From assembly GCA_937773465.1 (NCBI GenBank), contig CALJVK010000025.1, positions 1 to 28,407 on the forward strand: DNA of 28,407 nt, given 5' to 3'. A model generated the notes under the pieces. That model did not search any database and was not told where the DNA came from. It saw nothing but the letters and a program-made list of their open reading frames with translations. Source of the stretch: an uncultured Flavobacteriaceae bacterium (GTDB taxonomy: Bacteria; Bacteroidota; Bacteroidia; Flavobacteriales; Flavobacteriaceae). Below are positions 16,695-23,305 of this stretch, one piece after another. How positions within the stretch are numbered: position 1 is the stretch's first letter; every line of letters starts with the position of its first letter. The position numbers were made by a program, and so were the translations under genes.

Positions 16695-17834
16695 ATGGAT
16701 TTTAATTTAGGACCTAATGTTGAGTTAGTAGCAGAATCAGCTAAAGCTTTTGCAGAGAAGTTTATAAGACCTAATGTAATGGACTGGGATGAGTCACAAT
16801 ACTTTCCCAAAGAATTGTTAAAACAGGCTGGAGAGTTTGGTTTTATGGGTGTATTGGTCCCTGAGTCGCTTGGAGGTTCTGGTCTAGGTTATCACGAGTA
16901 TGTCTCTATTATTGAAGAAATTTCAAAAGTTGATCCATCAATTGGATTGTCTGTTGCTGCTCATAATTCACTATGTACAAATCACATTCTTCTTTTTGGA
17001 ACCGATAGTCAAAAAAATAAGTGGATTCCTAAGTTAGCTTCTGGAGAACATCTAGGTGCTTGGGGTTTAACAGAGAATAATTCGGGTTCTGATGCTAGCG
17101 GAATGTCTTCTACAGCTGTTAAAGATGGGGAGAGTTGGATTTTAAATGGTACAAAAAATTTTATTACCCATGGTATTTCTGGTGATGTTGCTGTTGCTAT
17201 TTTTAGAACAGGAGAAAAAGGAGAAAAAAGAAATGCTACTGCTTTTGTAATTGAAAGAGGAACAAATGGATTTAAATCAGGTAAAAAAGAAAATAAGCTT
17301 GGAATGAGAGCTTCTGAAACTGCAGAGATGATATTTGACAACTGTATTGTCAGTGACGATAATAGACTAGGAGAAGTAGGGGAAGGTTTTATTCAATCAA
17401 TGAAAATTTTAGATGGTGGAAGGATTTCAATTGCTGCTCTTTCTCTAGGAATAGCTAAAGGAGCTTTTAATGCTGCTTTAAAATATTCTAAAGAACGTGT
17501 TCAGTTTGGAAAACCTATAAGTTCTTTTCAAGGAATTTCGTTCAAATTAGCTGAAATGGCTACAGAAATTGAAGCATCTGAATTATTGATTCACAAAGCT
17601 TCGTTTGAAAAAAACAGTAACAGACCAATGACAAAATTAAGTGCTATGTGTAAAATGTATGCATCTGAAGTTTGTGTAAGAGCTGCAAACGAATCTGTGC
17701 AAATTCATGGTGGATACGGATATATCAAAGATTTTCCAGCTGAGAAATTTTACAGAGATTCTAAGCTTTGTACAATTGGGGAAGGAACTACAGAAATTCA
17801 AAAATTAGTTATCTCAAGAAATATTTTGAAATAA
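16695..17834 (+). CDS. Acyl-CoA dehydrogenase
   Basis: A 379-residue FAD enzyme that introduces the alpha-beta double bond of acyl-CoA and hands electrons to electron-transfer flavoprotein. It shows WGLTENNSGSDASGMSSTA (FAD-binding signature near residues 117-135), G-T-K-N-F-I-T, Q-F-G-K-P-I near residue 273, and the C-terminal GYGYIKDFPAEKFYRD and I-G-E-G-T-T-E-I-Q, where the catalytic Glu of short-chain enzymes lies. Motifs match the short/medium-chain (butyryl-CoA-like) group; chain-length preference cannot be read from sequence. Confidence 0.93.
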   Translation: MDFNLGPNVELVAESAKAFAEKFIRPNVMDWDESQYFPKELLKQAGEFGFMGVLVPESLGGSGLGYHEYVSIIEEISKVDPSIGLSVAAHNSLCTNHILLFGTDSQKNKWIPKLASGEHLGAWGLTENNSGSDASGMSSTAVKDGESWILNGTKNFITHGISGDVAVAIFRTGEKGEKRNATAFVIERGTNGFKSGKKENKLGMRASETAEMIFDNCIVSDDNRLGEVGEGFIQSMKILDGGRISIAALSLGIAKGAFNAALKYSKERVQFGKPISSFQGISFKLAEMATEIEASELLIHKASFEKNSNRPMTKLSAMCKMYASEVCVRAANESVQIHGGYGYIKDFPAEKFYRDSKLCTIGEGTTEIQKLVISRNILK

Positions 17835-17859
17835 TTTCCCAGTAAATAAAAAATGTTTT

Positions 17860-17867
17860 TATATTTG
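17860..17867 (+). promoter_or_regulatory. Candidate -7 element TATATTTG of rpsU
   Basis: A perfect TAnnTTTG match 19 bases before the rpsU ATG. No TTG occurs at the expected -33 distance, so this is a half-site. The position is consistent with a short leader for rpsU. Confidence 0.45.
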
Positions 17868-17886
17868 CTGCCTATTAAAAGTACAT

Positions 17887-18081
17887 ATGTTAATTATTCC
17901 AGTAAAAGAAGGTGAGAACATCGATAGAGCTTTAAAGAGATTTAAACGTAAGTTCGATAGAACAGGAGCTATGAAAAGTTTAAGATCTAGACAAGCTTTT
18001 ATTAAGCCTTCAGTTAGAAATAGAGACAAGATAAAAAAAGCTTCTTACGTTCAGGGCTTAAGAGATCTTGAGAATATTTAA
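17887..18081 (+). CDS. rpsU: 30S ribosomal protein S21
   Basis: A 64-residue basic protein matching bS21 of Bacteroidetes over its whole length: M-L-I-I-P-V-K-E-G-E-N-I-D-R-A-L-K-R-F-K, then K-R-K-F-D-R-T-G and the basic tail F-I-K-P-S-V-R-N-R-D-K. It contributes to 30S subunit function near the anti-Shine-Dalgarno end of 16S rRNA. The rpsU-xerC order is conserved in flavobacteria. An inverted repeat (ttgaga ... tctcaa) surrounds the stop codon, but its T-tract is poor. Confidence 0.97.
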   Translation: MLIIPVKEGENIDRALKRFKRKFDRTGAMKSLRSRQAFIKPSVRNRDKIKKASYVQGLRDLENI

Positions 18082-18131
18082 ACATCTCAACCTTTTCTAT
18101 TAATTGCCTAACTTTACGTTAAGCAGTATAG

Positions 18132-19013
18132 ATGTATTTATCAAATTTTTTCGACTATTTATCTAAGGAGAAAAACTTCTCAAACAATACCGTTGTTGCT
18201 TACAAAAAAGACCTTGAAACATTTAAATTATTTTGTTTAGATAAATACGAAATAAATAATATTTCAGTTGTGACCTATCCAATTATAAGAGATTGGATTA
18301 TAAATCTATCTGAAAAAGAACTTTCTCCATTAACAATTAATCGTAAAATATCATCATTAAGTAAATACTATGATTTTTTGCTTAAAACTCAAGTGAATAA
18401 AGTTTCGCCTTTAAAAAATCATAAGAGATTAAAAGTTCAAAAAAAGTTAATAATTCCATTTTCTGAGGATGAAGTTTTTAAAGTTGTGGATGTATTTAGT
18501 AAGGACTTTGAAGGAAAAAGAAATTTACTGATTGTCGACACTCTTTATTCAACAGGAATTCGAAGAGACGAACTAATAAATATTAAACTAAACGATGTCT
18601 TCTTAAGTGAGAATTTAATAAAAGTACTAGGAAAGAGAAATAAAGAGCGATTAGTTCCAATGCTCGTTGGTTTGAATAAAAGAATAAAAGATTATTTAGG
18701 TCTTAGAAATGAAATTCATTCAAATAGTTCAAGTCTTTTTATAACAAATAAAGGAAAGACTATTGGACCTTCTCTTGTATACAGGGTGGTTAAAAAATAT
18801 TTTTCAAAAGTTTCTACAAAAGTAAAAACTAGTCCACATGTTTTGAGACATTCCTTTGCAACTCATATGTTAAATAATGGAGCAGATATAAATAGTATTA
18901 AAGAAATAATGGGGCATTCTAGTCTTGCTTCAACCCAAATTTATACCAAAATTAAGCTTCCAAAAATCATTAATGACTATAAGAAAAATCATCCTAGAGA
19001 AAGAAAAAAGTAA
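18132..19013 (+). CDS. xerC: Tyrosine recombinase XerC/XerD (chromosome dimer resolution)
   Basis: A 293-residue tyrosine recombinase of housekeeping Xer length and architecture: an N-terminal SAM-like core-binding domain (residues 1-85) and a C-terminal catalytic domain. The full catalytic set is visible: R144 (S-T-G-I-R), K168, H236 and R239 in HVLRHSFATHML, H262 in I-M-G-H-S, and nucleophile Y271. Its place directly after rpsU is the conserved flavobacterial context, so it is taken as the dif-acting Xer protein rather than an integrase of the nearby accessory region. In related genomes a hibernation factor gene often follows; here only 86 bases separate it from the tRNAs. Confidence 0.92.
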   Translation: MYLSNFFDYLSKEKNFSNNTVVAYKKDLETFKLFCLDKYEINNISVVTYPIIRDWIINLSEKELSPLTINRKISSLSKYYDFLLKTQVNKVSPLKNHKRLKVQKKLIIPFSEDEVFKVVDVFSKDFEGKRNLLIVDTLYSTGIRRDELINIKLNDVFLSENLIKVLGKRNKERLVPMLVGLNKRIKDYLGLRNEIHSNSSSLFITNKGKTIGPSLVYRVVKKYFSKVSTKVKTSPHVLRHSFATHMLNNGADINSIKEIMGHSSLASTQIYTKIKLPKIINDYKKNHPRERKK

Positions 19014-19048
19014 TCATTTTGTTTTTTTTTAAAAATTAGTATTTTTCT

Positions 19049-19080
19049 TTTGATTCAAAAAAAATAAATCAATACATTTG
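19049..19080 (+). promoter_or_regulatory. Promoter of the tRNA cluster (TTTG-N20-TACATTTG)
   Basis: TTTG (19049-19052) is followed after 20 bases by TACATTTG (19073-19080), an ideal Bacteroidetes promoter. It ends 19 bases before the first tRNA. The four tRNAs are 14 to 20 bases apart and are probably transcribed together from here. Confidence 0.75.
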
Positions 19081-19099
19081 CCATCGATTAAGTGGAAAA

Positions 19100-19173
19100 G
19101 CCGATGTAGCTCAGCTGGCTAGAGCAGCTGATTTGTAATCAGCAGGTCGTGGGTTCGAGTCCCTCCATCGGCT
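19100..19173 (+). tRNA. tRNA-Thr (anticodon TGT)
   Basis: A 74-base cloverleaf. The acceptor GCCGATG pairs with CATCGGC in seven Watson-Crick pairs. The anticodon arm GCTGA-TTTGTAA-TCAGC gives TGT, and the T-arm loop is TTCGAGT. The discriminator base is T; CCA is not encoded. First gene of a Thr-Tyr-Gly-Thr cluster that precedes tuf in many flavobacteria. Confidence 0.97.
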
Positions 19174-19192
19174 CTTAGTTCTTTAAAATAAT

Positions 19193-19274
19193 GGGGAGAT
19201 ACTCAAGCGGCCAACGAGGGCAGACTGTAAATCTGCTGTTTTTAACTTCGCAGGTTCGAATCCTGCTCTCCCCA
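19193..19274 (+). tRNA. tRNA-Tyr (anticodon GTA)
   Basis: An 82-base class II tRNA. The acceptor GGGGAGA pairs with TCTCCCC, the anticodon loop contains GTA (gactGTAaatc), there is a long variable arm as expected for bacterial tRNA-Tyr, and the T-loop is TTCGAAT. The discriminator is A. Confidence 0.97.
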
Positions 19275-19287
19275 CTAAAGTATTTAA

Positions 19288-19360
19288 GCGAGAGTAGCTC
19301 AGTTGGTAGAGCGTCAGCCTTCCAAGCTGAATGTCGCCGGTTCGAACCCGGTCTCTCGCT
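19288..19360 (+). tRNA. tRNA-Gly (anticodon TCC)
   Basis: A 73-base cloverleaf. The acceptor GCGAGAG pairs with CTCTCGC. The anticodon stem TCAGC/GCTGA encloses CTTCCAA, giving TCC. The T-loop is TTCGAAC. The discriminator is T. Confidence 0.97.
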
Positions 19361-19371
19361 CAAATTTTTCT

Positions 19372-19443
19372 GCCGGTGTAGCTCAGGGGTAGAGCGTTTC
19401 CTTGGTAAGGAAGAGGTCACCAGTTCAAATCTGGTCATTGGCT
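19372..19443 (+). tRNA. tRNA-Thr (anticodon GGT)
   Basis: A 72-base cloverleaf. The acceptor GCCGGTG pairs with CATTGGC, with two G-U pairs. The anticodon stem TTTCC/GGAAG encloses TTGGTAA, giving GGT. The T-loop is TTCAAAT. It is the last conserved element before the accessory region. No copy of its 3' end was found further right, so integration into this tRNA is not demonstrated. Confidence 0.95.
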
Positions 19444-19541
19444 CTCCGATAACTCTACTTTTTTTTCATTATCATTTAATTTCTAGGATGTTTTAAGGAT
19501 TTTATGTTTTTTTTAGTTTTTATTTACACTGGAACTTATCC

Positions 19542-19640
19542 TTATTCAACAAAACTTATTGAGCCTCCAACTTGTTTAGCTCCATTTTCAGTCATTTCTT
19601 GTAACCTTAATTTGTCGTAGTATCGCTTCCTAACTTTCAT
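19542..19640 (-). CDS. Possible small basic protein, 32 residues
   Basis: A short frame starting M-K-V-R-K-R-Y-Y-D-K-L-R and ending G-G-S-I-S-F-V-E, the last frame of the minus-strand gene chain before the tRNA cluster. It has no recognisable family and no membrane span. It is offered only because the other frames of this stretch are empty. The rest of 19444-19541 holds nothing I can support; in particular I see no terminator. Confidence 0.2.
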   Translation of the reverse strand: MKVRKRYYDKLRLQEMTENGAKQVGGSISFVE

Positions 19641-19686
19641 TTACAGCTGATTATTATTTAAGATTAGGATAGAAAAAACCTTCATA

Positions 19687-19702
19687 TTTTGTGTGTATTT
19701 AA
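19687..19702. repeat. 16-bp direct repeat, copy 1 (leader module)
   Basis: TTTTGTGTGTATTTAA, identical to 19821-19836. On the minus strand each copy reads into an ATG (19821 for the second copy; about 19685 for this one, where only a 14-codon frame follows). This is a duplicated 5' leader in front of different sequences. Confidence 0.6.
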
Positions 19703-19821
19703 CTTGGTGGGAAACCATTTCTTGATTCCCACATCATTAAACCACCTCCAACTATTAGCATTATAAGAAGTACTATTGTAATAACAATCTCTTTAGTACT
19801 AGGTTTTTTGTTATTCTTCAT
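19699..19821 (-). CDS. Small single-span membrane protein, 40 residues
   Basis: A 40-residue frame with a charged N-terminus (M-K-N-N-K-K-P-S-T-K-E), one hydrophobic span of about 18 residues (I-V-I-T-I-V-L-L-I-M-L-I-V-G-G-G-L) and a short polar tail. No family is recognised. The topology (basic start inside, short tail outside) resembles several other proteins of this size in the region, at 20668 and 23306. It follows 38 bases after the frame ending at 19860 in the same direction. Confidence 0.5.
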   Translation of the reverse strand: MKNNKKPSTKEIVITIVLLIMLIVGGGLMMWESRNGFPPS

Positions 19822-19836
19822 TTTGTGTGTATTTAA
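19821..19836. repeat. 16-bp direct repeat, copy 2 (leader module)
   Basis: Second copy of the repeat at 19687-19702. It forms the presumptive 5' leader of the 40-residue membrane protein that starts at 19821, on the minus strand. Confidence 0.6.
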
Positions 19837-19859
19837 TTATATTATAATTAGTTTTTTCA

Positions 19860-20012
19860 TTACGAATCTTTAGGCTTTTTTTTAGATGAAACTTTCATAA
19901 CAAATGATTGACCAACTTTTGAATTATTGTATGGAATACTTTCAAAAAGTTTTAAAAACTTATTGTTTTTTCTAAGTTTTTCAATTTTATTATTTGATTT
20001 TTTATTTGTCAT
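19860..20012 (-). CDS. Small basic hypothetical protein, 50 residues
   Basis: A Lys/Asn-rich 50-residue frame (start M-T-N-K-K-S-N-N-K-I-E-K-L-R-K, end S-S-K-K-K-P-K-D-S). Its ATG lies within the last codons of the upstream secreted-protein gene, in a different frame, an 11-base overlap that suggests coupled translation. No domain is recognised and no membrane span is present. The highly charged composition could suit nucleic-acid binding or an antitoxin-like role, but nothing in the sequence demonstrates this. Confidence 0.4.
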   Translation of the reverse strand: MTNKKSNNKIEKLRKNNKFLKLFESIPYNNSKVGQSFVMKVSSKKKPKDS

Positions 20013-20442
20013 AAATCCAATCTTTATCAATTCTCCAGGCTTTCCATTCCCATTTACTCGCATTTTTTGGATTTATTCCTATTCCCGTGATTACTTTACC
20101 ATCATCGCTAATTGTTCCCGATAATATCCGTTCACTAGAACTAAAAACTATTTCATTTCCATCTTGACTCCAAGTTTTATTTGTTACGTAATCTTCCCAA
20201 AACTTACCGAGTCTCTTTGATAAAATTATAAATTTGTTAGTATCATCCATTGTTCTCGGATCCCTTCCAATACCAACAATGTAAATCATTCTTGGGGGTT
20301 CATTTCTAAACGAAACCTCCCAAACAGTACCTTGCATACCCCCACCCGTACCTTTTTCAGTTGGGTAATTCGACTTTAGGTTGTTATTCTGTCCAAAAGA
20401 CACAAGCGGAATAAACAGTAATAGTAGAATTAGTTTTTTCAT
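20002..20442 (-). CDS. Secreted hypothetical protein with shared signal peptide
   Basis: A 146-residue protein with a Sec signal peptide MKKLILLLLFIPLVSFGQ (residues 1-18) identical in amino acids to that of the MORN-type protein at 23291. The mature part contains G-T-V-W-E-V-S-F-R-N-E-P-P-R-M-I-Y-I-V-G-I-G and a W-E-W-K-A-W end, suggesting a small beta-rich exported domain of about 128 residues. I do not recognise the family. ATG 20442 is chosen over the GTG just upstream because it begins the conserved signal peptide. The first part and the upstream leader belong to an 86-bp block repeated at 24881. Upstream on the same strand lies the broken gene ending at 20458. Confidence 0.7.
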   Translation of the reverse strand: MKKLILLLLFIPLVSFGQNNNLKSNYPTEKGTGGGMQGTVWEVSFRNEPPRMIYIVGIGRDPRTMDDTNKFIILSKRLGKFWEDYVTNKTWSQDGNEIVFSSSERILSGTISDDGKVITGIGINPKNASKWEWKAWRIDKDWIYDK

Positions 20443-20486
20443 CACTCAATTACATACCTATGGTTTAGTTTCAATTACCATTTTTG
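20401..20486. repeat. 86-bp repeat block, copy 1 (signal peptide plus leader)
   Basis: Matches 24881-24966 with only about 3 mismatches over 86 bases. It spans the signal-peptide codons of the gene at 20442, the intergenic leader, and the last codons of the gene upstream on the minus strand. The sequences on both sides are unrelated between the two copies. Confidence 0.85.
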
Positions 20487-20649
20487 TTACTACTTCTACT
20501 CCTGCAATAGCTAATCCCATTTCCCATCGTCCAAGCAACCAACATACATAACAGTAGAAGATCCATACTCACTCACATACGATCTACTCCCAATATTTTT
20601 CATCATGATCTAAATCCAAATCTATAGATCCACTTAATCTCAATGACAT
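20458..20649 (-). pseudogene. Broken small gene, two frameshifts
   Basis: Three protein-like pieces in different frames join into one plausible product: M-S-L-R-L-S-G-S-I-D-L-D-L-D-H-D-E-K-Y-W-E, then G-S-R-S-Y-V-S-E-Y-G-S-S-T-V-M-Y-V-G-C-L-D-D-G, then W-E-M-G-L-A-I-A-G-V-E-V-V-T-K-M-V-I-E-T-K-P and a TAG at 20460-20458. Each change of frame occurs where the preceding frame stops. No family is recognised. The last codons fall in the 86-bp repeat shared with 24881-24966, where the same bases are read in another frame. Confidence 0.45.
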
Positions 20650-20667
20650 TTACATGCATCTACAGGT

Positions 20668-20805
20668 TCACTGCAATGCTTTATCTAGGTAAACAAACAA
20701 TACTAATACAATAAAACCCAAACATCCGAATTTAACACCTTTATTCGCTAGTGCATTATCTTTTTCTTTTTCTGTCATTTCTACGACTTCTTTATCTTTT
20801 TTCAT
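20668..20805 (-). CDS. Small single-span membrane protein, 45 residues
   Basis: The N-terminal half is highly charged (M-K-K-D-K-E-V-V-E-M-T-E-K-E-K-D-N-A-L-A-N-K-G). A single span follows (residues about 26-39, F-G-C-L-G-F-I-V-L-V-L-F-V-Y), then a short tail ending D-K-A-L-Q. No family is recognised. In the next frame over, the bases after the span encode C-S-E-P-V-D-A-C-K-C-H, so the tail may have been altered by an indel. It is the second gene of a minus-strand chain beginning with the ribbon-helix-helix gene at 21027. Confidence 0.5.
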   Translation of the reverse strand: MKKDKEVVEMTEKEKDNALANKGVKFGCLGFIVLVLFVYLDKALQ

Positions 20806-20895
20806 AACAAGTTATTTTACTCTAATATACTTAAAGTCAGTTGGAAATGAAAGTAGAGGGGGAGAATGGGTTATTATGCTATATAGGTTTTTGTT

Positions 20896-21027
20896 TTACA
20901 AAGTATCTGCAAATAGTTTATATCTAACTAAGCTTGATAAGTTGATTCTTAACCTATCTGCTTCTGCTTGTAATTTTGCTTTGTCTTCTTTGTTTGTTTT
21001 GAAAATAATTACATCATTGTAATCCAT
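20896..21027 (-). CDS. Small ribbon-helix-helix-like protein, 43 residues
   Basis: M-D-Y-N-D-V-I-I-F-K-T is a short strand of the type used by ribbon-helix-helix proteins to enter the DNA major groove. It is followed by helix A (N-K-E-D-K-A-K-L-Q-A-E-A-D-R-L), the turn R-I-N and helix B (L-S-S-L-V-R-Y-K-L-F). The pattern of a helix ending in A-x-x-L, then an SSLVR-type second helix, is characteristic of CopG/Arc/MobC-like domains. At 43 residues it is only the DNA-binding unit. A 12-bp palindrome lies 19 bases upstream of its ATG and could be its own operator. It heads the minus-strand chain toward the tRNAs. A partner toxin or relaxase was not found. Confidence 0.6.
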   Translation of the reverse strand: MDYNDVIIFKTNKEDKAKLQAEADRLRINLSSLVRYKLFADTL

Positions 21028-21045
21028 ATCTATAAAATTTAAGGG

Positions 21046-21073
21046 TTGTATATACAAGACCATCCTGTATATA
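21046..21073 (-). promoter_or_regulatory. Candidate operator: palindrome and repeated TGTATATA
   Basis: TTGTATATACAA (21046-21057) is a perfect 12-bp palindrome. The half-motif TGTATATA at 21047-21054 recurs at 21066-21073, 19 bases further on, roughly two helical turns. It lies just upstream of the ribbon-helix-helix gene on the minus strand, the usual place for an autoregulatory site of such proteins. Binding is inferred from position only. Confidence 0.45.
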
Positions 21074-21204
21074 ATTGTACTGGTTAGATTATTCTTTTTG
21101 AAGTATTTGGAGTTAAACTAACTATTAGAAGTTGCTGAATTAAAAGAAGAAGATATGCCTCTCATTAATTTTCATTATATTTCAAAAAGATTAATATTTA
21201 AACT

Positions 21205-21522
21205 ATGAATGAACAAATGATTTTTGCATTAGTTTGTGGAATAATTATCCCATTTATATTTAACATACTAACAAAATCTGATAATAAGAATTATGGTATG
21301 ATTTGTTGTGTAGCAATTGTAGGAGGAATTGCATCATCCGTTCAAGGAACTGGATTTTGGACTTTATTCGCATTTCCTATTTTTGCTGTTTTTATTAGCT
21401 TATTTTCTTTTTTCAAAAAATCTTGGACAATAAATAAAACATTTTACAAATCTCTAGTTGTTTCTTTATATTTTCTTGTTATAGCTGGTATAATTCTCCC
21501 ATTTATATTTGGTGAAAATTGA
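21205..21522 (+). CDS. Hypothetical membrane protein, 105 residues
   Basis: Four hydrophobic stretches (about residues 4-22, 31-48, 51-70 and 82-101) make this a small polytopic membrane protein. Loops are short and mostly basic (K-S-D-N-K-N-Y, F-F-K-K-S-W-T-I-N-K). No family is recognised. It is one of only two plus-strand genes in the accessory region. The ATG at 21205 overlaps the TGA of a short upstream frame ending A-E-L-K-E-E-D-M-P-L-I-N-F-H-Y, which may be the tail of a lost gene. Confidence 0.6.
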   Translation: MNEQMIFALVCGIIIPFIFNILTKSDNKNYGMICCVAIVGGIASSVQGTGFWTLFAFPIFAVFISLFSFFKKSWTINKTFYKSLVVSLYFLVIAGIILPFIFGEN

Positions 21523-21556
21523 GAAAATTAAATTATTGCTACTTTAATTAATTTGT

Positions 21557-22021
21557 TTATAAAGGATCTAATATTCTAGCTATCATATATCCTAAATTTC
21601 CGTGAATTTTTATTTTAGCTTCTTGGTCAGCTGTTTTACCTCCGTTGCTAAAAGATGTGGCCATAACAAGATATATCCCAAACCATTTTGCTCTAAAACT
21701 GATTGTCCCTGAAAAAGTGACACACCATTAGTTTCTTCAATCGTTTTAAAAATTGCAATATGATTTGATTCTCCTAATAGTTCAACATTATGACTAAACT
21801 CAGATTCAAGATACCTGTTACCTTGTTTAGCCATATCCTCTTTTTGCTTTTTTGTTAAAAACATTTTACCAAGTGAAACAACAGATAACAGAACCGTCAT
21901 CGTCTTCCCAGGTTAAATCTCCAGCTTTAACCATTCCTTGTCTGCCATTTAGCTCAATTCCATTAATTATTTGTGATTGTCCAAAAGATACAATTGGAAG
22001 AGACAGTAATAGTAGAATTAG
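21557..22021 (-). pseudogene. Broken secreted-protein gene lacking its start
   Basis: Three frames together read as one exported protein. First is a signal peptide without its first codons (L-I-L-L-L-L-S-L-P-I-V-S-F-G-Q) and I-I-N-G-I-E-L-N-G-R-Q-G, which stops after C-C-F-T-W. Second is a frame with K-M-F-L-T-K-K-Q-K-E-D-M-A-K-Q-G-N-R-Y-L-E-S-E-F. Last is K-W-F-G-I-Y-L-V-M-A-T-S-F-S-N-G-G-K-T ending G-N-L-G-Y-M-I-A-R-I-L-D-P-L at 21557. The ATG-AAA-AAA that opens the other copies of this signal peptide is replaced at 22022 by the end of the MORN-type repeats, so a recombination junction lies there. No family is assigned to the mature part. Confidence 0.6.
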
Positions 22022-22361
22022 CGCTTGCAGTTATCTTGGTAGTTTGTTTAAAGACTATTGCGTAGACACCGTCTACATAATTTACTGTGAAGTGTAATGC
22101 CCCTGTTATCAGAAATAGCTTTCCTTCGCCTTGCAGTAAACCATCTACATAATTCTCTGTATAGTATAATTCTCCAGACTCATAATAATGCACAGCTTCA
22201 CCTTGCTGTAAACCATCTACATAGTCTACTGTAGATTGTAATTCTCCTGATTTAAAGGGAAACTTACTTTCTCCTTGTTTTAAACCATCTGCATAGTAAT
22301 TCTCTAAGGTATAATTCTCCTGTTTTATGATATATCTTTGATTCTCCTTGTTTTAAACCAT
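22022..22361 (-). pseudogene. Decayed 3' part of the MORN-type repeat gene
   Basis: Repeat units continue beyond the open frame that ends at 22362, but in shifting frames: H-K-T-G-E-F-Y-Y-T-E-N-S-V-D-G-L-K-Q-G-E, then E-N-Y-Y-A-D-G-L-K-Q-G-E-S-K-F, then Y-Y-E-S-G-E-L-Y-Y-T-E-N-Y-V-D-G-L-L-Q-G, and finally H-F-T-V-N-Y-V-D-G-V. On the plus strand the phrase 'aaaccatctacataattctc' or a close variant recurs every 70-75 bases. The last unit runs straight into the truncated signal peptide at 22021. Units in this part are closer to each other in sequence than those in the N-terminal part, pointing to recent tandem expansion. Confidence 0.65.
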
Positions 22362-23291
22362 CTACAGAATTCTCTGTATAGTAGAATTCTCCTGTTTTAT
22401 GATAATTTTTAAATTCTCCTCGTCATATTCCATCATACAAAGTATTCTATAAAGTCTAATTCTCCAGTATTTAAGATATATCTTTGATTCTCCTTGTGTT
22501 AAACCATCTACATAATTCTCTGTATAAAATAATTCTCCTGACTCATAATATGTATTTACTTCGCCTCTCTTTATTTCAGTTCCATTTAAAAAAGTTTTCT
22601 TTTCCAGGAAAGACCCGTCTTCGAAATAAAAATTCCAATCGCCGTGTTCACTATCATTTTTAAACTCTCCCTCTTCCATTACTTTGCCATTTTGATAATA
22701 GGCTTTACTCTCCCCCTGCAAGAGACCTTTTATATAATTACCCACCGTAATTAATTGACCATTTTCATAATAAAGTTTCCAAAGTCCAATTTTAACACCT
22801 TTATCATATGTGCCCTGCTGACTTAGTATTCCATTACTATGAAACTTTTTAAAATTTCCAACAGAGAGGTTTAATTCATAAGTTCCCTCTTCTCTCAATT
22901 TAGCATTTTTATGAAAATATCTATATGGTCCATTTGCTTTATCTTCTATATAAATAACTTCAGATTTCATTTGACCATTTTCATAAAAGTCAGTAGTCTT
23001 CCCATTCCTTGAACCATTTTGATAAAAACTTTTCGAATTAATATTGCCATTTTCATAATATTTTATCCATTCTCCTATAGGTTTACCCAGATAAAAATAT
23101 CCCTCTTGCATTAAACTTCCATTTTCATAATAACTTTTTGTTTGACCATTATAAAAACCGTTTTTTACAAAAGTGTCAATCTCAAGATTACCATTTTCAT
23201 AATAAGTTCTATAAATGCTGTCATTTTCTTGTCCCACCTGCCCAAAAGAAACAAGTGGAATAAACAGTAATAGTAGAATTAGTTTTTTCAT
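22362..23291 (-). CDS. Secreted MORN_2-type (YwqK-like) repeat protein
   Basis: The 309-codon frame starts with signal peptide MKKLILLLLFIPLVSFGQ and continues with about ten repeats of 23-24 residues. Each repeat begins Y-Y-E-N-G (variants F-Y-E-N-G, Y-Y-E-S-G, F-H-S-N-G) and ends near a Gly followed by W/E-x-K. This is the MORN_2 repeat pattern of proteins often labelled 'YwqK family antitoxin', a name that implies no tested function here. After the repeat with N-Y-V-D-G-L-T-Q-G-E-S-K the frame shifts, and the last 35 residues (K-Y-W-R-I-R-L-Y-R-I-L onward) are out-of-frame noise. The intact gene therefore extended further. It is fourth in a minus-strand chain of overlapping small genes (23760, 23629, 23428). 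Confidence 0.8.
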   Translation of the reverse strand: MKKLILLLLFIPLVSFGQVGQENDSIYRTYYENGNLEIDTFVKNGFYNGQTKSYYENGSLMQEGYFYLGKPIGEWIKYYENGNINSKSFYQNGSRNGKTTDFYENGQMKSEVIYIEDKANGPYRYFHKNAKLREEGTYELNLSVGNFKKFHSNGILSQQGTYDKGVKIGLWKLYYENGQLITVGNYIKGLLQGESKAYYQNGKVMEEGEFKNDSEHGDWNFYFEDGSFLEKKTFLNGTEIKRGEVNTYYESGELFYTENYVDGLTQGESKIYLKYWRIRLYRILCMMEYDEENLKIIIKQENSTIQRIL

Positions 23292-23305
23292 AAACTATGA
23301 TTTAT
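23282..23305. repeat. 24-bp leader repeat, copy 1
   Basis: Identical to 23620-23643. On the minus strand it ends in the start codon and first Lys codons of the MORN-type gene (leader ...ATCATAGTTT-ATG-AAA-AAA). The other copy precedes an unrelated gene at 23629. Confidence 0.7.

Noticed and set aside
18063..18100. Hairpin ttgaga/tctcaa at the rpsU stop as a terminator
   Set aside because: Only 6 bp with an 11-base loop and a weak T-tract.
18132..19013. xerC as integrase of a mobile element at the tRNA cluster
   Set aside because: Its length, catalytic set and position after rpsU fit the housekeeping Xer recombinase, and no attachment-site duplication of the tRNA end was found.
19175..19496. 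Reading frames of 87 and 101 codons on both strands across the tRNA genes
   Set aside because: They are read through the tRNA cloverleaf sequences; the tRNAs fully explain this DNA.
21116..21208. Plus-strand tail frame L-L-E-V-A-E-L-K-E-E-D-M-P-L-I-N-F-H-Y before the gene at 21205
   Set aside because: It looks protein-like and overlaps the next ATG, but has no start of its own and an upstream stop; too short to call more than a possible remnant.
22100..22560. Regular 70-75-base repeats that could suggest a CRISPR array
   Set aside because: The repeats encode MORN-type protein units, lack constant-length unique spacers and have no cas genes nearby.
22362..23291. MORN-type gene as an antitoxin because of the 'YwqK family antitoxin' label
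   Set aside because: It has a secretion signal and no recognisable toxin partner; the label rests on repeat similarity only.
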